This document shows positions 61,082 to 64,000 of a stretch of DNA of 64,000 nt, piece after piece (the stretch's first letter is position 1; each line of letters starts with the position of its first letter). Made by a program: the position numbers and the translations under genes. Below the pieces are notes generated by a model that was given only the letters and a program-made list of their open reading frames with translations, did no database searches and had not been told where the DNA came from. The stretch comes from Singulisphaera acidiphila DSM 18658 (lineage in GTDB: Bacteria; Planctomycetota; Planctomycetia; Isosphaerales; Isosphaeraceae): contig NC_019892.1 in the NCBI RefSeq assembly GCF_000242455.2, positions 682,001 to 746,000 of the forward strand, in the 5' to 3' direction.

Positions 61082-61461
61082 GCGTCCCACACACCGTGCG
61101 GATCCTCCTTCACGCCGACTCCGTTGACCTCAGAAAAAGCTTTGACGGGCTCTCGGGAATCGTCAGCCAAGCCTTCCCTCAGGAGGAACTCCTCTCCGGC
61201 CATCTCTTCCTCTTCCTGAATCGCCGACGTGATCGCATCAAGATCCTCTACTGGAATGTCGATGGCCTGGCGATCTGGTACTATCGCCTCGAAGCCGGCT
61301 CGTTCCAGGTCCCCCTCCGGCCCTCCTCCGACGCCCCGATCGAACTCCGGTCCGCCCAACTCGCCATGCTCCTGGGCGGCATCGACCTGGGGAACGCCCA
61401 GCAACGAAAACGATACCGGAGGACTGAGAAAAACAGGGAAAATCCCGGGAAAACCACTTGA
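61075..61461 (+). CDS. tnpB: IS66 accessory protein TnpB
   Basis: A 128-residue IS66 Orf2/TnpB protein with the family core VRILLHADSVDLRKSFDGLS, LFLFLNRRRDRIKILYWNVD and GLAIWYYRLEAGSFQVP. Slightly longer than the usual ~115 because of a charged tail. Coupled to tnpA by overlap. Separated by 31 bp from tnpC. Confidence 0.93.
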   Translation: MLSVPHTVRILLHADSVDLRKSFDGLSGIVSQAFPQEELLSGHLFLFLNRRRDRIKILYWNVDGLAIWYYRLEAGSFQVPLRPSSDAPIELRSAQLAMLLGGIDLGNAQQRKRYRRTEKNRENPGKTT

Positions 61462-61492
61462 AATCAGAGGTAAGTATGCGATAATCCAATTA

Positions 61493-63154
61493 ATGATTAA
61501 TCCTCTCGGTCGAAATGCCCAATCCGGCCCCGCGTCGCCGCCAGTCTCCGGCGATGCGGCCCCTCCCGGCGACGCGAGGCAGCAACGGATCCAGGACCTG
61601 CTCGCCGCACTCGATCAAGCCACCAGGGCCAATGAGGAGTTGACGCAAGAGAACGACCGCCTGCGCCAGGAGTTGGAGCGGTACCGCCGCTATGTCTACG
61701 GGCGACGCAGCGAACGATGCGACGATCCTGGACAAGGTCATCTCTTCGCGTTCGGCGAGGACCTCGAGGTGGCTCCCGAGGCCGAACCGGAGGCCCCGAT
61801 GCCGGCCGCTCCGAGGAAGTCCCGGCCATCGCGGACGCTGGATTTCAGCCGCCTGCCCCACGTCCGCATCGAACATGACGTGCCCGAGGCGGACAAGACT
61901 TGCTCATGCTGCGGCCGGTCCAAGGCACGCATCGGCGAAGACGAGCGGCGTGAGCTCGAATTCATCCCGGCTCGCCTGGAGGTTCGGGTCCACGTCCTCC
62001 CCAAGTACGCGTGCTCGCACTGCCACGACGGAGTGAAAAGCCCCGACGGACCGGAGCGACCGCTCCCGGGGTGCATCGCGGGAGCGGGCCTGCTTTCGCA
62101 ATTGCTGATTTCCAAGTTTATCGATCACTTGACCCTGTACCGCTTCGAGGGCATCGCGGTTCGCTACGGTTTGCACCTGCCGCGTGCGACGCTGTGCGAT
62201 TGGGTCCGCAAGGCCGCCGAGTTGATGGGGCCGCTCTACGACCTCCAAAAGCAACTCGTGCTCCAATCTCCGGTGATCTGGACCGATGACACCCCCGTCA
62301 AGGCGCTGGGCGGCGAGGCTCCCGGGAGCCTGACGACACGGTTCTGGCTCTATCATGGGGACGAGGATCATTCCTACGACGTGTACGACCATACGGCGAG
62401 TCGCAAACGCGACGGGCCGGCGACGTTCCTGGCCGGCTTCGTGGGTTATCTCCAGGCTGACGCATATGCTGGATATGACGGGCTCTATCTCGGGTCGCCT
62501 TCGGCGATCCACGAAGTCGCTTGTTGGGCGCACGCCCGCCGCAAGTTCTACGATGCGCGGTCGTCGTCGCCGGGGAACGCGGGTTTGATCCTGGAAGCGA
62601 TCCGCCGGTTATACGACGTGGAGGATCGCGTCCGAGGGTTGTCCGTTGAGGCGAGACAGGCCCTGCGTGCGCAAGAAGCGGTGCCGATCCTGGAACGGCT
62701 TCGAGGGGACCTCGATCGGCTTGCGGACCAGTCGCTGCCGAAATCGGCGTTGGGCCAGGCTCTGACCTATGCGCGGAATCAGTGGAAGGCGTTGTGCCGC
62801 TACACCGAGGACGGCCGGCTGACGATCGACAACAACGTGGCGGAGCGTCGCCTCCGCGACCAAGCCATCGGCCGGAAGAATTGGTTGTTCCTGGGGAATG
62901 TGGATGCGGGACCGCGAGCGGCGGTGTTGAGCACGATCATGGCAGGAGCGAAGCGTCATCGCCTGGAGCCGTGGGCCTACGTCAAGGACGTACTGATGAC
63001 GCTGAGCGTGGCCCCGGAACGAGTCGAGGACCTCTTGCCCGATCGGTGGGCTCGGAACCATCCGGGACACGTACTGACGCATCGCCTGGAGGAATCACGT
63101 GAACGGGCACGGCGTCGCGACGCAAAACGAGCGGATCGTCGCAAGCGGAAGTGA
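61493..63154 (+). CDS. tnpC: IS66-family transposase TnpC
   Basis: A 553-residue DDE transposase: N-terminal leucine-rich coiled coil (ENDRLRQELERYRRYVYGRR), zinc-binding pair CSCCG and CSHC, then the catalytic core with Asp in IWTDDTPVK, Asp in QADAYAGYDGL and Glu in NNVAERRLRDQAIGRKNW. The start at 61493 matches IS66 N-termini; the longer frame from 61229 overlaps tnpB. Full length and intact. Confidence 0.95.
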   Translation: MINPLGRNAQSGPASPPVSGDAAPPGDARQQRIQDLLAALDQATRANEELTQENDRLRQELERYRRYVYGRRSERCDDPGQGHLFAFGEDLEVAPEAEPEAPMPAAPRKSRPSRTLDFSRLPHVRIEHDVPEADKTCSCCGRSKARIGEDERRELEFIPARLEVRVHVLPKYACSHCHDGVKSPDGPERPLPGCIAGAGLLSQLLISKFIDHLTLYRFEGIAVRYGLHLPRATLCDWVRKAAELMGPLYDLQKQLVLQSPVIWTDDTPVKALGGEAPGSLTTRFWLYHGDEDHSYDVYDHTASRKRDGPATFLAGFVGYLQADAYAGYDGLYLGSPSAIHEVACWAHARRKFYDARSSSPGNAGLILEAIRRLYDVEDRVRGLSVEARQALRAQEAVPILERLRGDLDRLADQSLPKSALGQALTYARNQWKALCRYTEDGRLTIDNNVAERRLRDQAIGRKNWLFLGNVDAGPRAAVLSTIMAGAKRHRLEPWAYVKDVLMTLSVAPERVEDLLPDRWARNHPGHVLTHRLEESRERARRRDAKRADRRKRK

Positions 63155-63240
63155 TCCAAGGGCGGTCCGATGCGCGGAGTGACGGGAGTGCCAATCGCGG
63201 TCCCCCCCCCTCTGGGAATCTCGAGCGCTTACTCAAGAGA

Positions 63241-63728
63241 CGCAAATGGAGGAACCGCCGGACCATGCGTTGGGGCGTTCGCGAGGCGGGTTCGGCACCA
63301 AGATCCACCTCGTGTGTGATAGCCATGGGAGCGTGGTCGGTATCCACGTCACGGCCGGACAGAGGCACGACAGCGTGGCTTTCGAGCCGACGATGGCCCG
63401 ACGCCTGTTCCGTCGCCGTCGGGGCCAGCGTCGCTGGCCGCGGCGGCTGGCAGGCGACAAGGGGTATAGCTATCGGCGGATCCGGCGCTGGTGCCGGAGG
63501 CGACGAGTCGAGGCGGTGATCCCGACGCGCAAGGACCAGCCTCGGGATGAGAAGTTCGACAAGGCCACATACAAGCGGCGGAATATCATCGAGCGGGTGG
63601 TGGGCTGGTTCAAGGAGTACCGCCGGTTAGGCACCCGCTACGAGAAATTGGCGGTTAACTACGTCGCCATGTGGTTGGTCGCAATCATGGAGAAAGCCCT
63701 GTTTCGCCTTTTGCCAAACACAGCCTAG
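63241..63728 (+). pseudogene. IS5-family transposase, 3' part (interrupted)
   Basis: The second half of the transposase, from EEPPDHALGRSRGGFGTKIH onward, with the second catalytic Asp in LAGDKGYSYRR and the C-terminal Glu/Arg region YKRRNIIERVVGWFKEYRRL. It is in the +1 frame relative to the 5' part once IS66 is removed. The TAG stop (63726-63728) is made from the TA target duplication plus flanking G, so the gene ends exactly at the element border. Confidence 0.85.
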
Positions 63729-64000
63729 TCAAGAAAGAAGCCATATTATGAGCATGGCGTGAATTTGGGATGAAATTGGCGAATACCGAGGCAGTACTAT
63801 GGAGGATCAGGATAAGGAACCGGCGGCGGGTATGTTGGTTGGTAGACCATCTGCCATGGGGGGGGGACAAGATGGTCAGCAGGTCGACCGCCGGCTTCCG
63901 TTTGCCGAGGTAGTGCCAGGAAATTGATCACTCGTTTGACATGTGGGCCACCCGAGACAGGGCTGCGCGTCTCCCGGGCACGACGTTCGGCGCCGGGGAG
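63729..64000. other. Right edge, no supported gene
   Basis: Beyond the IS5-family element, 272 bp remain without a convincing coding region. A 42-codon frame from ATG 63799 has no recognisable product. The sequence may be the edge of another accessory gene continuing outside the window. Confidence 0.4.

Larger units (their letters stand above)
60623..63232 (+). mobile_element. IS66-family insertion sequence (2610 bp)
   Basis: Begins GTAAGCGTTCGAAATAGCC and ends with the complement of GTAAGCGCTCGAGATTCCC, with the GTAAGCG tip typical of IS66. Flanked by exact 8-bp duplications TCAAGAGA (60615-60622 and 63233-63240). Carries tnpA, tnpB and tnpC in order, all open. It sits inside the transposase gene of the IS5-family element. 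Confidence 0.95.
60162..63725 (+). mobile_element. IS5-family element (IS427-like) split by an IS66 element
   Basis: Ends are GGCTCTGTTTGACAAA (60162-60177) and the complement of GGCTGTGTTTGGCAAA at 63725, a 16-bp inverted repeat with two mismatches. A TA dinucleotide flanks each side (60160-60161, 63726-63727), as expected for this group. Without the IS66 insert and one duplicated octamer, the element is 946 bp. Its two-frame transposase is cut in half by the insertion, so it is inactive as it stands. Confidence 0.88.

Noticed and set aside
63799..63927. 42-codon frame at the right edge
   Set aside because: No recognisable product, no conserved context and only a weak ribosome site; too short to support.
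1..64000. tRNA or rRNA genes
   Set aside because: No cloverleaf with a TTC loop and CCA-type end or rRNA-like segment was noticed on either strand; a tRNA scan would settle it.

Overview
The window is GC-rich and comes from a bacterium that looks like a planctomycete, probably of the Isosphaera/Singulisphaera/Gemmata type. The clues are two DUF1559 prepilin-like proteins with the FTLIELLVV leader, a LEPR-type surface protein, a sulfatase, an FHA-Ser/Thr kinase, a DUF2239 protein, a glycine-rich RRM protein and several families seen mainly in planctomycetes. No rRNA, tRNA or CRISPR array was found. The lineage call is an inference from gene content.

Layout. 0-9.3 kb: a PfkB sugar kinase, a GNAT acetyltransferase, a divergent DNA-damage pair (SRAP-like protein and Y-family polymerase) sharing a palindromic operator, DUF72, DUF2239, the RRM protein and a tandem pair of related membrane proteins. 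9.4-11.3 kb: a nest of short palindromic repeats holding a complete IS4-family element and a 79-bp MITE-like repeat. 11.4-33 kb: mostly chromosomal genes. These are psuG, the FHA kinase, a sulfatase, DUF1559 plus lipoprotein, a five-gene minus-strand block (DUF2784, methanethiol oxidase/SBP56, SCO, lipid kinase, Mo-carrier-like) bracketed by two inverted copies of a ~180-bp palindromic repeat, a cyanophycin-synthetase-like Mur ligase without its ATP-grasp domain, galK, metK, a second DUF1559 and a TPR-gluzincin protein. 33-35 kb mirrors the 9-11 kb region: the 79-bp repeat, the same short repeats and a second, almost identical IS4 copy, all inverted. 35-50 kb: membrane genes, an NfeD-flotillin pair, a MazG-like protein, a large membrane protein with an ABC ATPase, the LEPR protein, an aminotransferase, a two-gene unit of unknown function and a second, larger SPFH protein.

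50-64 kb is accessory. A TetR regulator precedes a five-gene oxidoreductase/hydrolase operon (zinc alcohol dehydrogenase, metallo-beta-lactamase-fold hydrolase, D-2-hydroxyacid dehydrogenase, SDR, SnoaL-like), with a promoter-operator of repressor type in front of it. Then come a RadC fragment, a decayed IS3-like transposase, a membrane-anchored alpha/beta hydrolase, two secreted proteins of unknown function, and an IS5-family element split by a complete IS66 element with an 8-bp target duplication.

The most notable structures are the IS4 element's apparent targeting of one near-palindromic site inside a dispersed repeat, the repeat-bracketed mtoX block, the ATP-grasp-less CphA-like protein, and the two promoter-operator layouts at the DNA-damage and TetR loci.
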